From: Apodemus sylvaticus
Lineage: Eukaryota; Chordata; Mammalia; Rodentia; Muridae
Direction of reading: 5' to 3'
Assembly (NCBI RefSeq): GCF_947179515.1
Contig: NC_067485.1
Location: 5,529,154-5,593,153, forward strand
DNA: 64,000 nucleotides
Shown: positions 1-12,490 of the stretch, piece after piece
How the letters are laid out: each line of letters starts with the position of its first letter
How positions within the stretch are numbered: the stretch's first letter is position 1
Program-made: the position numbers and the translations under genes
The notes under the pieces: generated by a model
What the model was told of the DNA's origin: nothing
What the model saw: the letters and a program-made list of their open reading frames with translations, nothing else
Database searches by the model: none

Positions 1-1980
1 CAGTGGGCAAAAGGACAGGAGTTCATCTCAGTCCTGATCTTTTCCTGTGCTTTCTCTTTATGATAATGTATAAAATGTGAATGGGGTATCTTACAGAATT
101 TAAATGTCTTATCCATAGTCACAGTGCTGTACGAAACTGATTCTAGACTTGAGAGTGAGGGGAATAGATGGGAACTGACACATCTCTCTCCAAATCCCTA
201 TCAACTACTTCTGGCTCCTCAGTGGTGAAGCTGGAAGTGAAGGCTGGAGAGGTGCCAAAGAAAGCAGTAGAGGCATTCTTCTATCATATCTTACCAGACT
301 CCCTAGAGTGTAACAGAACCCCAGACCTTATTAGTCCTCAAAAACTTAACACAATTTACTCCATGTGGAGGTATCAGTCAGGCTATAAAACTCAACATGT
401 AGATAGGACCACCTGCCAAAAATAAAAAGAAGCCGACTGCATCAAAGTCCATAGTTCAAAGAAAGTTTGTAAATATACTAACTTGGTTTTTAGCTTCTGC
501 AGTTCTGTTTCCAGCTAAGTATTTTTAGTTGAAGTATGTAGACACAGGACATGGTTTTTCTGCTTAAGAGTTCACCTATAGAAAGGCTTGTAGCTACATT
601 GGGATCCTGAACATTGGGACCAAGTGCATGGTCAATTAATAATGACTTTCTTTGGCTTAAATCCATGTTCAAGTAGTTTTCTCTGGTGACTGCCACACAG
701 TAAGACAACATGACAAAGAATTCAGGAAGGAGACCTTGTGGTCATTTCAGAAGGATATTGAATTATATTTTATGTGACTTTGCAAGGATTGTAGATTTAT
801 TTGATATGTCAAGGTGCAGAGAAAGAAAAAAAGGAAGCCATTTTCATGTAAAACCAGTAGAGTTTGATAGCTGTTGACCCACAATATAAAGAGTATATGG
901 TATTTAGACTGTATGTTGATCTGCCTTCTTGGTTTATTGTTTTACAATCTCCCCTTTCACCTCTTTCTATTTTGTGGTCAAATTGTATTAAAGACACAGC
1001 TGTTAAATTTTCTGTTAAACATTTTATTGTTTTATTGTCTTATTGAAGCTTCTGTCTTTTGTTTTTATTTGATAGTAACTGCTGTGGAATTATGGTGTGG
1101 ACTAACGGAAGAGGGAAGTTGAAAATGGGTCAGAATGGGTTTACTGACATAGACCTACTGGGTAAAGATTCTAGGTTTAATACGGAAGCTCACATAGTTA
1201 CAAAAGTTGTCAAATTTTTGTTTAAATGGATAACAGAAACATTTGTTAAAAGATGGCATACTGAAAAGAGTTGGAGATGATATCCTGGGGCTTAATGTTG
1301 ATGATTTTTAATACTCAGGGAAATTGCAATGCTTCAGAGTGTTTGCCATTTAAAACTTAATCTCCTTAATGGCAAAGCCCAGAAGACATGCCCTTCATAA
1401 ATCTTATAACATGCAGAATGGTAATAGGAGCACCAGCCTTTCTGAAGAGCTTCATTATCATCCTTTTACTTGTACCCGATTTTAGACTGGAGATACTACT
1501 GTACATTTGGGTGAATTAAATGCAATGGGTTTATTAGGCCCCAAAGTAACAGGGATCAGATAACAGCACTGAATGTTAAATACAAGGTGATTGTAATTTC
1601 CATAATGGGCATCACAGACAAGGCAAATGTTCGTAATTGCATTACCTAAAATGGTTATCATAGGCAATGTGAATGTTATGGTGAATGAGTACTATGGACC
1701 TTTGGTACTGGAGAATCAATCTTGCTTTCCAGGCATGAAGTAGATAAGAAGACTAAGAAGACTACTACATTTTTGTTTGATCTATATAAGCGAAAAAATT
1801 CTCAAACAAATGAGATAAAATACCTATTGGATCATGCCAAATGGAACCATTGCCCAGGGACTAATTTCAATCTTAAACTAATTTCAGTTTAGACCCAGAA
1901 CTCTTTGAATGAAGGGAAGGCTAGCTTTCCCTGAGAAAGGACATTGATAAAATACCCGAAATTTTACTTTTAATCTTTCT
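1..1980. other. Non-coding DNA, no gene recognised
   Basis: I see no supported gene here. Short open frames exist but lack codon structure or recognisable domains. The stretch around 90-170 resembles 9,090-9,170 and 37,170-37,240, so it may be a weak relative of the local duplicated segment. The part from about 1,850 to 1,980 probably belongs to the 5' side of the ERV-L remnant that follows, but is too decayed to say firmly. Confidence 0.5.
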
Positions 1981-2341
1981 CTATTTTGTTCAGGTAGGGA
2001 CCTATTGAGTTTTACATGGGCAATAGTACACTGGGGAAACAATAAGACTTTCTGGGGTCTATTAGATACTGTTTCTGATTGACCCTGACTCCAGGATATC
2101 TCAGGAAATGTTGGGGGCCCTTTGGTTAATATAGGGGTTCATGGAGGTCAGGAGATTATTGGAGTTTTGGCTGAAGTCTGACTAACAGTAGGACCACTGA
2201 GTGCCTTATCCATCCTGTGTTTATTTCTTCAATTCCAGGATGTGTAATTTGGATAGATAGATTGAGAAAAGTGGCATCACTATATCTGAAGAGCTTTGTT
2301 ATCACCCTTTTGCTTGTGCCTGATTTTAGAATCGAAGTCAC

Positions 2342-2540
2342 GCTAGACTGTGGTGGAGCATACCTTTCATCCCAGCACTTGGGAGGCAGAGACAGGTGGA
2401 TTTCTGAGTTTGAGGCCAGCCTGGTCTACAGAGTGAGTCCCAGGACAGCCAGGGCAACACAGAGAATCCCTGTCTCAAACAAAACAAAACAAAACAAAAC
2501 AAAACAAAACAAAACAAAACAAAACAAAACAAAACAAAAA
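2342..2540 (+). mobile_element. B1 SINE with (AAAAC)n tail
   Basis: The sequence follows the 7SL-derived B1 consensus: a pol III A-box-like start, TTTCATCCCAGCACTTGGGA, GGCCAGCCTGGTCTACAGAG and a CCTGTCTC end. An (AAAAC)n tail of about 60 bases follows at 2,478-2,538. It sits inside the ERV-L remnant, so it is younger than that element. Confidence 0.95.
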
Positions 2541-2861
2541 AGTTCAAGGGGAGTCACTACTGTGCAAAATTCCCACAATGGTTCCAAGATCCAATGAGGT
2601 TTATTGTGGTAGGAAAGGTTAAATGATAGCTTTTAAAATTGCCTCTCAGAGAAAATAGTGAGTCGAAAACAGTATTAATACCTGGAGGAATTTGAGAAAT
2701 TAGTGCTGCAATCAAGGACTTGAAAAATGCAGGGGCCATGGTTCCTGTCATATCTAAAACTCCTGACTGATGCAAAACATGGATCATGAAGAATGACAAT
2801 TGACTATCAAAAACTTAATCTAGTAGTATCTCCATTTGCAGCTGCTATAAAATAGGTGGTG

Positions 2862-3155
2862 TCATGGAATGCAATCACTGATAAGTGGATATTAATTAGC
2901 CCAGAAGCTCTGAATACTCAAGACACAATTAGCATATAAAATGATTCCCAAGAAGAAGGAAGGAGAGGACCCTGGTTCTGGAAAGGCTTGATCCAGCATT
3001 GTAGGGCAGTACGAGGACAGAGTAATGGGAGGGGGATGATTTGGGAATGGGTGGAGAGAAGAAGGCTTATGCGACATATGGGAAGGGGGGAACTTGGAAA
3101 GGGGAAAGCATTTGGAATGTAAACCAAGAATATAGAAAGTAAAAAAAAAAATTTG
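2862..3155 (+). mobile_element. L1 3' end fragment, plus strand
   Basis: It begins in the last codons of ORF2 (the CACTGATAAGTGGATATTA block) and runs through the 3' UTR to an A-rich tail at about 3,140-3,155. It is a severely 5'-truncated LINE-1. The flanks carry a near-perfect direct repeat (AATAGGTGGTGTC at about 2,851 and AATAAGTGGTGTC at about 3,200). The same ERV-L RT frame resumes on the right, which supports a simple insertion with target-site duplication. Confidence 0.85.
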
Positions 3156-3387
3156 AGGTAGAGGAGCTCAGTACAACACAGTCCTAAAAAGAAAAAAAAA
3201 TAAGTGGTGTCCTTACTCGAGTAGATTAATACATCTCTTGGTACACGGTATTCAGCTATTGATTGAACAAATGTCTTTTTTTTCAGTGCTAGTTCCTTTG
3301 TTTTGTTTTGTTTTTTTTTACTTTATTATAAGAATCTTTATTTGATCAAGTATTTGCATATTTTTTGTAGAATTTATATGAACTTAC

Positions 3388-3560
3388 TTTTTTATTCAAT
3401 ATATTCTTTATTTACATTTCAAGTGATTTTTCTTTCCTGGATCCCCCATCCCTGAATGTTCCATAAGCCATCTTCCCTCCTGCTGTTCCCTAATCCACCC
3501 CTTCCCACTTCCTTGTCCTGGTATTCCCCTACACTTCTGCACTGTTCTTAACGACCACCG
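3388..3560 (-). mobile_element. L1 3' end fragment, minus strand
   Basis: Reverse-complement L1 3' UTR, starting with the T-rich end and the TTCTTTATTTACATTTCAAG block that marks the 3' terminus in this orientation. It splits the ERV-L RT domain a second time, since recognisable RT sequence resumes at about 3,570. Confidence 0.85.
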
Positions 3561-3979
3561 GACATAATTTGTTTTCCATTGGCAAGGCCCACGGGATAGC
3601 TTTACAATTTTACCTCAAGGATATATTAACCTGGCTTATAACTTATTTAGAAGGGAACTTAATCATATGTCTCGGTCACAAACTATCACATTGGTACACT
3701 ATATTAATGATATTATGGTGATTAGAACATGTGAACAGAAGATAGCAAGGACTTTGGACTTGTTAACACAAATGTGCTTTATAGGAAGGTAAATAACTAC
3801 AACACAAATTCAAAGGCCTTTTACGTTAGTTAAATTCTTAGCAGTCCAGCAGTATAGAGCATGCAGAGATATTAATTTTAAGGCTTAAGAAAATTGTAAA
3901 GCTACAATTGATACACAGTGTAAAACCTAATCTTCCCTAATTGGAAAGCCTAGAAAACTGGCTTTTCTTTAATCCTATA

Positions 3980-5310
3980 AAATGAACAGCGGTGAGAGAC
4001 TATGAGTTGATCTGCTCCAGTGAAGACACCATATCCTGACCCTGCACTCAGAACAGTTGGTAAGAACACATACCCCTCTACAGTATCACAGCTGCTTCTG
4101 GGAGCCTGGTGGACTTGAGACCTATCATCCACCAAAACCCCTGCCCTCTGGAATACCACTCCCCTTCTGTCCCCTCTGCCCCTTTCTGCTGGGACAGACT
4201 CCTAGCTGGTCTGCTCCAATGAAGACACCATCTCAGCAGCTTCTGTGCCCCTGTGAATAGCCCCCAGTTGGAAGGCCCCACAGATGGTCTGCTATAGCCA
4301 AAGCTGCAGGCCTACCAGGAGACCTGAAAGAACCCAGGGACAAGAGGCAAACTCCAGACAGTCACCCAGACCAACAAACACCAGGGATATCCAGATGGCT
4401 AAAGGCAAGCACAAGACCATAAGCAACAGAAACCAATATGCATCAGCATTATCAGAACCCAGTTCTCCCAACCAAACCAAGCTCTGAACACAACAACACA
4501 CCTGAAAATCAGGAATCTATCCAAAATTCCTATCTCATGAAGATAAAAGACTACTTTAAGGAGGTTAACAATAACTCACTGAAATACAGGAAAAATAGGT
4601 AAATGGGTGAAGGAATTGAATAAAACAGTTAAAGACATAAAATTGGAAATAGAAACAATAAAGAAAACACAAATGGAGGTAAACCTAGAAATGGAAAACC
4701 TAGGAAAGAGGTCAGGAATCACAGATGTATCACCAACAGAATACAGAAACAAGAGAGAATCTCAGGTGTAGAAGATACCATAGACGAGATAGGCACAACT
4801 GCCAAAGAAAATTCAAAACATAAAAAATCCTTACCCAAAGAATCTAGGAAATTCAGGTCACAATTAAAAGACCAAATCTAAGAATAATCAGACTAGAGAA
4901 CAAAGATTCCCAGTTTAAAGGACCTGAAATGTCTTCAGCAAAATCATAGAAGAAAAATTTCCCAACCTAAAGAAAGATATGGCTATAAAGCTACAAGAAG
5001 CCTATAGAACACCAAATAAATGGAGCCAGAAAAGAAAATCCTCTTGTCACATAATAATAACAAAGCTAAAACAATGCTAAACTCACAGAACAGAGAAAGA
5101 ATATTTAGAGCAGCAAGGGAAAAGGGCCAAGTAACATACAAAGGTAGACCTGTCAGAATTACACAAGTCTTCTCAACAGAAATTATGAAAACCAGAAGAG
5201 CCTGGTCAGAGGCTGGCAGGCAGATGCAGACCTTAAGAGAACACAAATGTCAGTCCAGGCTACTATACCAAGCAAAACTCTCAATCAACATAGATGATCT
5301 GCCTTTTAAG
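3980..5310 (+). pseudogene. L1 5' UTR and ORF1 remnant
   Basis: Plus-strand L1: a 5' UTR-like part (about 3,980-4,395), then ORF1 from an ATG near 4,396 with many stops. The best preserved part is 5,020-5,310, encoding the conserved ORF1p C-terminal region (REKGQVTYKGRPVRIT and the ARRAW-like context). ORF1p is the L1 RNA-binding chaperone. This copy is broken by multiple stops in the coiled-coil half and ends where a reverse-oriented L1 begins at about 5,310. Confidence 0.85.
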
Positions 5311-6480
5311 CTCTCTTTAGTGCCCTGTCTGTTAGTGAGCATTAAGTCTGAGGTATTTATTTGATATCATGAGCTTTTCATTTCAAGTTTTGAACAAGCT
5401 TTCAGTAAATGGATTTCTTTGCTTAATTCTACTTAAATATATTAAATTGTTTTTACCATTTCATTGAACTCTTCCTGTTTTTAAGGTCTTTAAGATTCAT
5501 GAGGTCTTATTTATTAACTGTTGATCCTAGTGCCTGTGCTATTGATGTTCTGTTTAGGAAGTTGTCTCCTGTGCAAATAAAGTTATTGTCCACTTTTTCT
5601 CCTATCTGATTTAGCTCATCTAGTTTTATATTGTGGTCTTTGATCCATGCAGAAATGAGATTTTTTGCAAGGTGATATCTATGAATCTGTTTCCATTGAT
5701 CTACATATAACCATCCTGTTTGACCAGCTCCATTTGTTTAAAAAATGTCTTTTCCCAGGGATATTAGATTTCTGGTTAATCAAAAATAAGGTGTATATAT
5801 TGTGTGGATTTATGTTTTGGTTCCCAATTTTATTCCATTGATCAACTTGTCTATTTATGCCAATACTATGGGGTTTTAATTACTATAAATCTACAGTACA
5901 ACTTAGAATTATGAATGGTGAAACTCTCTTATTTGCAGGATTGTTTTAGCTATTCGTTTTCCCCGTTATAAACTTGATGATTGTCATTTCGAAGTTTGTA
6001 AAGACTTTGTATTTAATTTCTGTTGGCATTGCATTAAATCTATAGATTGCTTTTGGTAGGATGCTCATTTATACTGCTAACCCTACCACTCTATGAGCAT
6101 TGGAGATATTTCTATCTTCTTTTATCATCTTTAGTTTCTTCCTCAAAACACTTGAAATTTTAGTCATACAAAAATTTACTTGCTTTGTTACAGATACTAC
6201 AATTATGTTTTATATTATTTGAGACTAGTGTAAAAGGTCTTCTTTCCATGATTTCTTTCTCAGTCCATTTGCCATTTGCATATAGAAGTTATACTGACTT
6301 TTTTGTGTTGGGTTTTTATCCAGCTACTTTGTTGAAATTGAAATCAGCTGTAGGAATTCTCCAGTGGAATTATTAGGGTCACTGATGTCTTTATGATTTC
6401 CCAGATTTCTTCAATGATTGTCCTTTTAATTTCTAATTTGCATTCAGTTTTCACTCTTCAAGGTTTATTTGGTATTTTGA
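5311..6480 (-). pseudogene. Old L1 ORF2 fragment, minus strand
   Basis: The reverse strand matches the middle to C-terminal part of L1 ORF2 in degraded form. The blocks for TGATCCATGCAG, the region around the RT-distal domain and the start of the palm (GTGAAACTCTC region) can be followed, but there is no long open frame. Divergence is higher than in the L1 copies at 43-53 kb, so this is an older insertion. Confidence 0.7.
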
Positions 6481-6754
6481 TTAGTGTGACACTTAGGCAG
6501 TTGGCTGCATCATCCATATACAGACTTTTAGCCTTTATATATTACTGAAATGTACACTATAGACTCATATATCACACAAAATAATATCCGTTAGAAGAAT
6601 TATGCACCAGATATGCATAATGGATTTACACACTGAAGCCAAGCTGTGATTAACTGAAACCTCATTGGCCTAGAAATTTTTGGTGAGGTTGTGCAACACA
6701 GTGACACAGCAAGCTCACGTGAACCCCATGAAAGGAGGAAAAAGAATTCCATAT

Positions 6755-6823
6755 GGGTGGCATACATAAAATCTTCAACAAAACTGTAGAAGAAAACTTC
6801 CCCACACACCCCAAACTAAGAAA

Positions 6824-6860
<37 letters not shown>

Positions 6861-7185
6861 CAGATAGACAGACAGACAGACAGAGACAGAGATATATAAT
6901 GCACACAGAATACCAAATAGACTAGAAGGAAATATAATGCACACAGACCACCAAATCGACTAGAAGGGATAATAAACCTATTATATAATAGTTAAAACAT
7001 CAAGTGCACAGAAAACAAATCACAAATTTGAACATCCCATGAGAATGACATATGAATTCTCAGTGGTAGATTTAAAAGACACAGGGTTATAAGTTCTAAG
7101 TGTTCAGAGATGCCAACCAAGACTAATTTACTCAGCAAAATAATCTGACAGAGTTGAAATGTAGGCCTCAGAAGCAAGCTCAAAG
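6755..7185 (+). pseudogene. Degraded L1 ORF1 fragment with (GA)n expansion
   Basis: The text around 6,765-6,805 (CTTCAACAAAACTGTAGAAG and onward) and 6,990-7,185 resembles older L1 ORF1 in the plus orientation. A purine tract of GA, CAGA and GATA units (about 6,822-6,895) has expanded inside it. The short segment 6,900-6,925 is repeated at 6,930-6,965. No usable open frame remains. Confidence 0.55.
6822..6895. repeat. (GA)n/(CAGA)n simple repeat
   Basis: An uninterrupted purine-rich microsatellite: GA dinucleotides pass into GAAA, then CAGA and GATA tetramers. It lies within an L1 ORF1 remnant. Confidence 0.95.
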
Positions 7186-8540
7186 CAGGCCATCAGCAGC
7201 TTAGACATAAGACTAGCTTAGGACTTATCTATGAAATTATAATGAGCTAAACCCAAGTTGTTCTTGATAAACTGGCAAATAAGCCCCAACCTAATAATGA
7301 AAAGTTACTGTCTGATGAAATGGTAAAAATAATAGTATCTTTGGAAAGGGCTGTAGAATCACACTTTTGTGTTCCCAAGATTTAAGTTATATTGCCTATG
7401 TCTTCATACTTGTCTACAAGAGGATGTGAGACCATGTAATCCCAACTGTATCTGAGCCCACAAAGGCCTGTATGTCATCCATAAAAAAAGATCATGTTTA
7501 TTTTAAATATTCCTCAGTGCCATCACCCAGCTTGCCATAGATGAATGACTTCACAGCAGATGTAGATCAAGCATGCATGCTTGCAATGTGTCTTTGCTGG
7601 AAATGATTCCCCAGGGGAACTTTCACCATGTCTTCACAAGCCTTGGTTAAATGTCTGTTTACATCAGCATGATATTATAAGCAATGTTGGTGTGATAACC
7701 CATGTATATTCATGGGGGAAGTCTTATGTGGCTATCTTAAATGGCTAGCACTAAACAATGAATGTGGTGTTGTTTTGTTGCCTAAGTTCATCCTTGGTAC
7801 TATAGAATAGCTTATTGACCCTTACAGGTGAAATGTTTCCTTGTGGCTAAGGTTTCTGAGTTGTGTTTCTTCCAAGGCAGGAATAAGCTCCTGAAACTTG
7901 GTCAGTGCTTTAGAAGGTAAAAGCTATTTTTTGTGATTTTTTCATAAGCAAATATTATACAGAGGGCATAGCTATGCTGAGTAATTTTCTCTGTGTGATG
8001 TTTAATGAGCAGAGAACATTTTACTGCTATAGATATGAAAATATGTAGGGAAGGAAGAGACATGACAGAGAATGAGGATATAAGTCCATATCATGTCATC
8101 AGGGGGAAGTTGGGTAGATGTAAATCAGGAAGGATGGACTGTTTTGGCCCAAGGCTCCTTTCTGTTCCTGTTGATTCTTTCCTCCTGATAGTATTTTAGT
8201 GCTCAGAGAGTAACTGACACAAAGTCCAGAATCATTGGTCTCTGGGACACAGAGTGATAGACAAAGGTCTATTCAAGCTGTGGTTCATTGTAATTGTCTC
8301 ATGCAAGATAGCTACAGTTTTGTCATATATTCTGATGATTTTGTCCCCACAACTAACCTTTGCTGTCAAAGGAGGTATTTAGTGTCATGTGTTAGAGCTC
8401 GAAGTGTGGGTCTATACATTTAGAAGAGAGTGAAATAAAGCACAGAAGCCATTAGAAATTAGCAAGTCAATTGAAATTACCACATGAAGTCAATATTCTA
8501 TTGAGGCAAATGTTGTGTATGATTTATTGTTATAAATTAG
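7140..8540. repeat. Duplicated segment, copy A (first part)
   Basis: This non-coding stretch has a clear diverged counterpart at 34,190-35,400 and, after a gap, 36,690-36,900. Parts also match 39,300-39,830. Shared landmarks are GGCCTCAGAAGC near the start, TTTGTTGCCTAAG, the AGGCAGGAATA block, and TTAGAGCT-GAAGTGTGGG near the end. No gene is recognised in it. The right end is cut by an L1 tail. Confidence 0.8.
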
Positions 8541-9000
8541 GGGAAAATTGCCAGAGCCTTACAGATACAGAGGCAGATGCTAGCAGTCAACCATTGGACT
8601 AAGCATGGGGTCCCTAATGGAGGAGTTGGAGATTAGACTGGAGGAGCTGAAGGGGTTTGCACCCCCATAGGAAGAATGATGATGTTGGTCAACCAGATGC
8701 CCCAGGAATTCCAGGAACTAAGCCATCAACTAACGGGTACAAATGATTCTAGCCAAAAGTGTGGCATAGGAATGCCTTGTTGGGCATGAGTGTGAGGAGA
8801 GGTCCTCAGTCCTGTGAAGGTTTGATAGATGCCCCGGTGTGGGGAAATCAAGGGGGTAGGTGGGAGTGAGTTGGGTGGAGTGGCATATTCTTGGAGGCAG
8901 TGGATGGGAGGATGGGGTGGAGGTTTTCTGGGAGGGGAAATCAGGAAAGGGTATAACATTTGAAATGTAAATGAAGAATATATTCAGTAAAAAAAAAATA
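8541..9000 (+). mobile_element. L1 3' UTR fragment, plus strand
   Basis: It starts at the GCCAGAGCCTTACAGATACA block of the rodent L1 3' UTR and continues through AATGGAGGAGTTGG and GAGCTGAAGGGGTTTG to an A-rich tail at 8,990-8,999. It is a severely 5'-truncated insertion inside copy A. The corresponding place in copy B (about 36,900) lacks it and has a B2 instead. Confidence 0.9.
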
Positions 9001-9949
9001 GTGGAAAAGATGAGTCATTCCTTCCAGCTCAGAGTCAGAAGGTCTTAATTTATGATTATCTTTAAAAGGTAAGTGTGTTAATAGAATTTAATTAGCCTAC
9101 CTGATATTACAGATTTGTGCGAAGTTGATTCTAGACTCAAGAAATAGAAACAGATGTGTGAGAAGCATTCACCCACTCCTATTACCTCCGAGTTCAGTCT
9201 TCTCTATGACATTGGTAATAGTAAAGCTTTATGGTATTTCAGACACAGAGAGAATGGGGTGAGTTATAGGACTATCCAGACAATTTCAATTTCTAGATGA
9301 CATGTAAGAAAATTAAGAGGACTGGAACTTTTCACAGAAAAAGAGATGATTTCATGTCCACACCTATATATGGTGATTAAAAATGTCCATTAACTCAAAA
9401 TTTACATCACATCTCACTTTGAAAGCTTCCTGAAATACATAGTTATAAAATGAAATGTTGATATATGCAGCAGTGTGAATGATTTTAACTTATTAGAAAT
9501 AGTGAAAAAACAAGACAAAATTGGAGTCCTTTATTTTTTATTTTTACTTATGTAGAATTATAGTTTACTGAGATTTTTGTTAGGTAATAGTTTTCATCTC
9601 AAAGTGAATATTTCAGTGTTTTATGCCACATTTGCAAGGTTATATAGACCTCACTTTATATCTTATAGCACAATATTTCATTTAAAGACACCACATTATC
9701 CACACCAATTCTCTTTAATTTTCATAATTGTATATCTTACCTATGGATTTGCGTGTTCCAAAAAATGCTTAGAGAAAATTAATCCTAGAATCTTATGATA
9801 AGAGGGAGAAAATGATGAATATATTTGTAATAAAGTTGCACGTGTAAATGTACCATCATTTTGATACTCTAGAAAGAGGTGATTCCTGTTAGTGAGGTCT
9901 TGGCCATCATGAAAATCAAAGCATTAATAATGCTCTTTCTGTCATTTTA

Positions 9950-10480
9950 CAACAACTCCATGACAGTGGTTTCCAAATTTCAATGGATGTAAAATCCATG
10001 CTAGTGTCTTGAGCAAGCTCCAGTGTCTGGATACAATCCCTATGGAGTCTGTTTCAGCAGGTACAGGATACTTTTGAGCAATGTATTTTCCTATCAGTTC
10101 TAAAAGATATTGCTACTGATCACTATGTCATAGGAAAGACTCATTGTGATATAAATCACCTCATACACCTGAGGATGTTCACAGTAGCAGAGGTTGTAGA
10201 TGGAGGTTATTCCCAGATAACTTTCTAATGTGGGGCAATAGCTCATGGATGTCATGTGTACCGTCTTTAGAAATGGAAGCTGAGACACAAATAAACCTCA
10301 TTCCTGACCCTGACTTCATGATTTGTTTGACAAACTCGACTATTGGACCTCACAGCTTCAAAAGACACAGGCTCTGATTCTTGAGGTCATTTGAAAATGT
10401 GAACCTAAGTTTCAGAAACAATGCCATGCACATTTCATAAAGTCCCCTACTCCCCTGGTGAAACATTGAAAGAAGAATAT
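9950..10480 (-). pseudogene. Broken paralogue of the unknown 57.2-57.7 kb open frame
   Basis: Aligned by eye to 57,220-57,700, this minus-strand region keeps local matches, for example the sequence encoding AQIPFL-like residues at about 10,265 and the starting ATG context at about 10,465. It carries stops and small indels. I cannot name the family. Either an old gene fragment was duplicated and has decayed, or the frame is accidental in one copy. Confidence 0.4.
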
Positions 10481-11103
10481 CACAGTAAACAGCTCTATTA
10501 AAAAACTATTCTGAGATGCTCACTAAATCATAACCAGGAAGACTGTACTAAGCAATGGAGAAATAGTAATAGGGATGATACATTCCTGCACTGAGGCAAT
10601 GGTTATAGCACAGCATAAAATCATGCTTTTTATTTTTATTTTTTTTTTTTTGCCCAGGGAAATATCCGTTCTCCATAAAGGCAAAATATTATGGACAAAT
10701 AGACACATCTAATGTAAAGTGATGCTGAATAATAAGATATAGAATAACTATCTACAAATAGATAATGCTTAGTAGATAGATTATAATTGTGGCATAAGTA
10801 GAAAAGGTCCTAATTAGATATGTAGGGATCCCTGACTGAAATTATGATCTATCCAGTTTGAAATAGGATTAAAAAGGATGTTTAAAATTCTGCCAGTCAT
10901 TTGGAGCTCTTAATTGAAGACCGACAGGTATTATTTAGCAGATTCCAAAAATGAGTCTGTCAATCAGTTCTGGACATAATAATATATTACTTTATCCAAT
11001 GTAAATATTTTTTGGTTGTGGGAAGAAAGGTAATATGTGAAGGAACACCGCACACTAAATGTCACTTGAAAAGTCATATTAAAACCTAGTATTGTATAAT
11101 AAT

Positions 11104-11161
11104 CATAAAATACAAACATACATACATGCATGCATACATACATGCATACATACATACATAG
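11104..11161. repeat. (CATA)n microsatellite
   Basis: Tetranucleotide CATA repeat with scattered CATG variants. The alternating purine-pyrimidine parts could expand or contract readily. Confidence 0.95.
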
Positions 11162-11734
11162 ATTTTAAAATAAGTCACCACATAAAATGGAGAAATACTT
11201 CAATTAGACATATCTTGGTAAATAAAGACCTTGGGCTAAAAATAAATTTCATCTTTTGAGACATGTGGACCTTTTCTTAAGCCATAAAATATGGAAAAAT
11301 TTGTTTTTCAATTGGAAGTTTCCTCCATAATGGATGATGCTCATAATGCTAGAAGACTCTTGCATGATACCTGGAAATAAAGGTAATCAGTTATATCACC
11401 CCGCTACAAACTCAGTGAGATACAATATGCCAATTGGTGAAGCAGTGTCAGGAATGTTAGGCCACATTTTATTGGATTTAAGATCAACTCCCTGAAATGG
11501 AGACCATATCTGATACAATTAATGAGATGAGAACCTTAGACAAGGTTTCACGGTTTCAAGGGAAAAACTATTAATATTATTATGCTAAAGAGCTTAGAAA
11601 AAATAGGCTTCTGATGGCATATTGCTATATGCTTATCAATAAATTTCTCAACTGGCATTAGAGAAGCTTCTTCATGTGGTAGATGACAATTATCACAGAA
11701 TCAGGGATACTAGAGTGTTTGATATGAATGGGAT

Positions 11735-12490
11735 GTTTTTTATTATTATATTATTTGTTTACTGTACATTACAAAATCACCACTCCCAACACCCCCCTCA
11801 TATTGATCCTCTTCCTATTCCACTCTCCCATTCTCCTTTGCAAAGGAGGATCCCCCTTCTGGGTGTTAGATCCCCCAATACCACTCCTATACTCATGACA
11901 AGACATGGCAGGACTAACTGTATTTTCTCCAGCTGAGGCCAGACAAGGTAAGGGAACCAAGGCAGTCTGGAAACAGACTCAGAAACAGCTTCTTCTACAG
12001 ATGTTTGGGGATCCTCATGAAGACCAAGCTGCTGATATGCTACATATGTTTTGGGATCCTAGATCTAGCCTTATTGGTGATTCAAGCTCTGGGAGTGCTC
12101 AGGGTTCCAGGTTAGTTGATACTGTTAGTCTTTCCCATGGCGTCCCTGTCATTTTTGGGTCCCCCAGTCCTTGTCCTGTTACATGTGACTTCTCAAGCTC
12201 CATCTAATGTCTGGCTGTGGGTCTCTGCATATCTTTTCATTGGCTGCTGGGTGCAGCCTCTCAGAGAACAGTTATATTATCTTACTGTCTGCAAGTATAA
12301 TGAAGTTTCATTAGCATTGTCAGGGATTATTTCTTGTCCATGGAAAGTCTCAATTTGGTGAAGCCATTGGTTGGCCATACCCTCTCTCTCTGATACCCTG
12401 CACTTCTTATAGGCAGGGTGAATGATGGGTTGAAGATTTTGTGGGTGAGTTACTGTCCTTATCCCTCCACTGGGAGTCCTGCCTCAACTG
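11735..12490 (-). mobile_element. Older L1 (Lx-like) 3' UTR, minus strand
   Basis: Reverse-strand L1 3' UTR: a T-rich start, then a block with CACCACTCCCAACACCCCCC, and further blocks that also appear at 21,220-21,900 (for example CATATGTGCTGGGA-like text and GCTCAGGGTTCC). It belongs to an older subfamily than the copies at 43-53 kb. It interrupts duplicated copy A. Confidence 0.75.

Larger units (their letters stand above)
1981..3940 (+). pseudogene. Degraded ERV-L-type pro/pol remnant
   Basis: Conceptual translation of the plus strand, ignoring stops and shifts, gives a retroviral protease segment (about 1,981-2,270, with a LLDT-type active-site context). Reverse transcriptase fingers follow at about 2,600-2,850 and 3,200-3,310, then the RT palm at about 3,585-3,790. 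The palm motif, normally YxDD, reads YIND, so the key aspartate is changed. Similarity to the ERV-L/MERVL class is from recognition of the family pattern. The element is cut by a B1 SINE (2,342), an L1 tail (2,862) and a reverse-oriented L1 tail (3,390), and carries many stops. It is a dead, ancient copy with no env seen. Confidence 0.75.
9001..11730. repeat. Duplicated segment, copy A (second part)
   Basis: The first 250 bases match 37,140-37,330 and 41,410-41,600. From about 9,540 to 11,700 the sequence runs parallel to 56,690-58,950 at lower identity. Landmarks are the TTAGAGAAAATTA block, the region of the unknown open frame, and the TATGT-GAGGAACACC block at 11,035 against 58,270. No intact gene is seen. 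The copy is ended by an L1 insertion at about 11,735. Confidence 0.7.
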
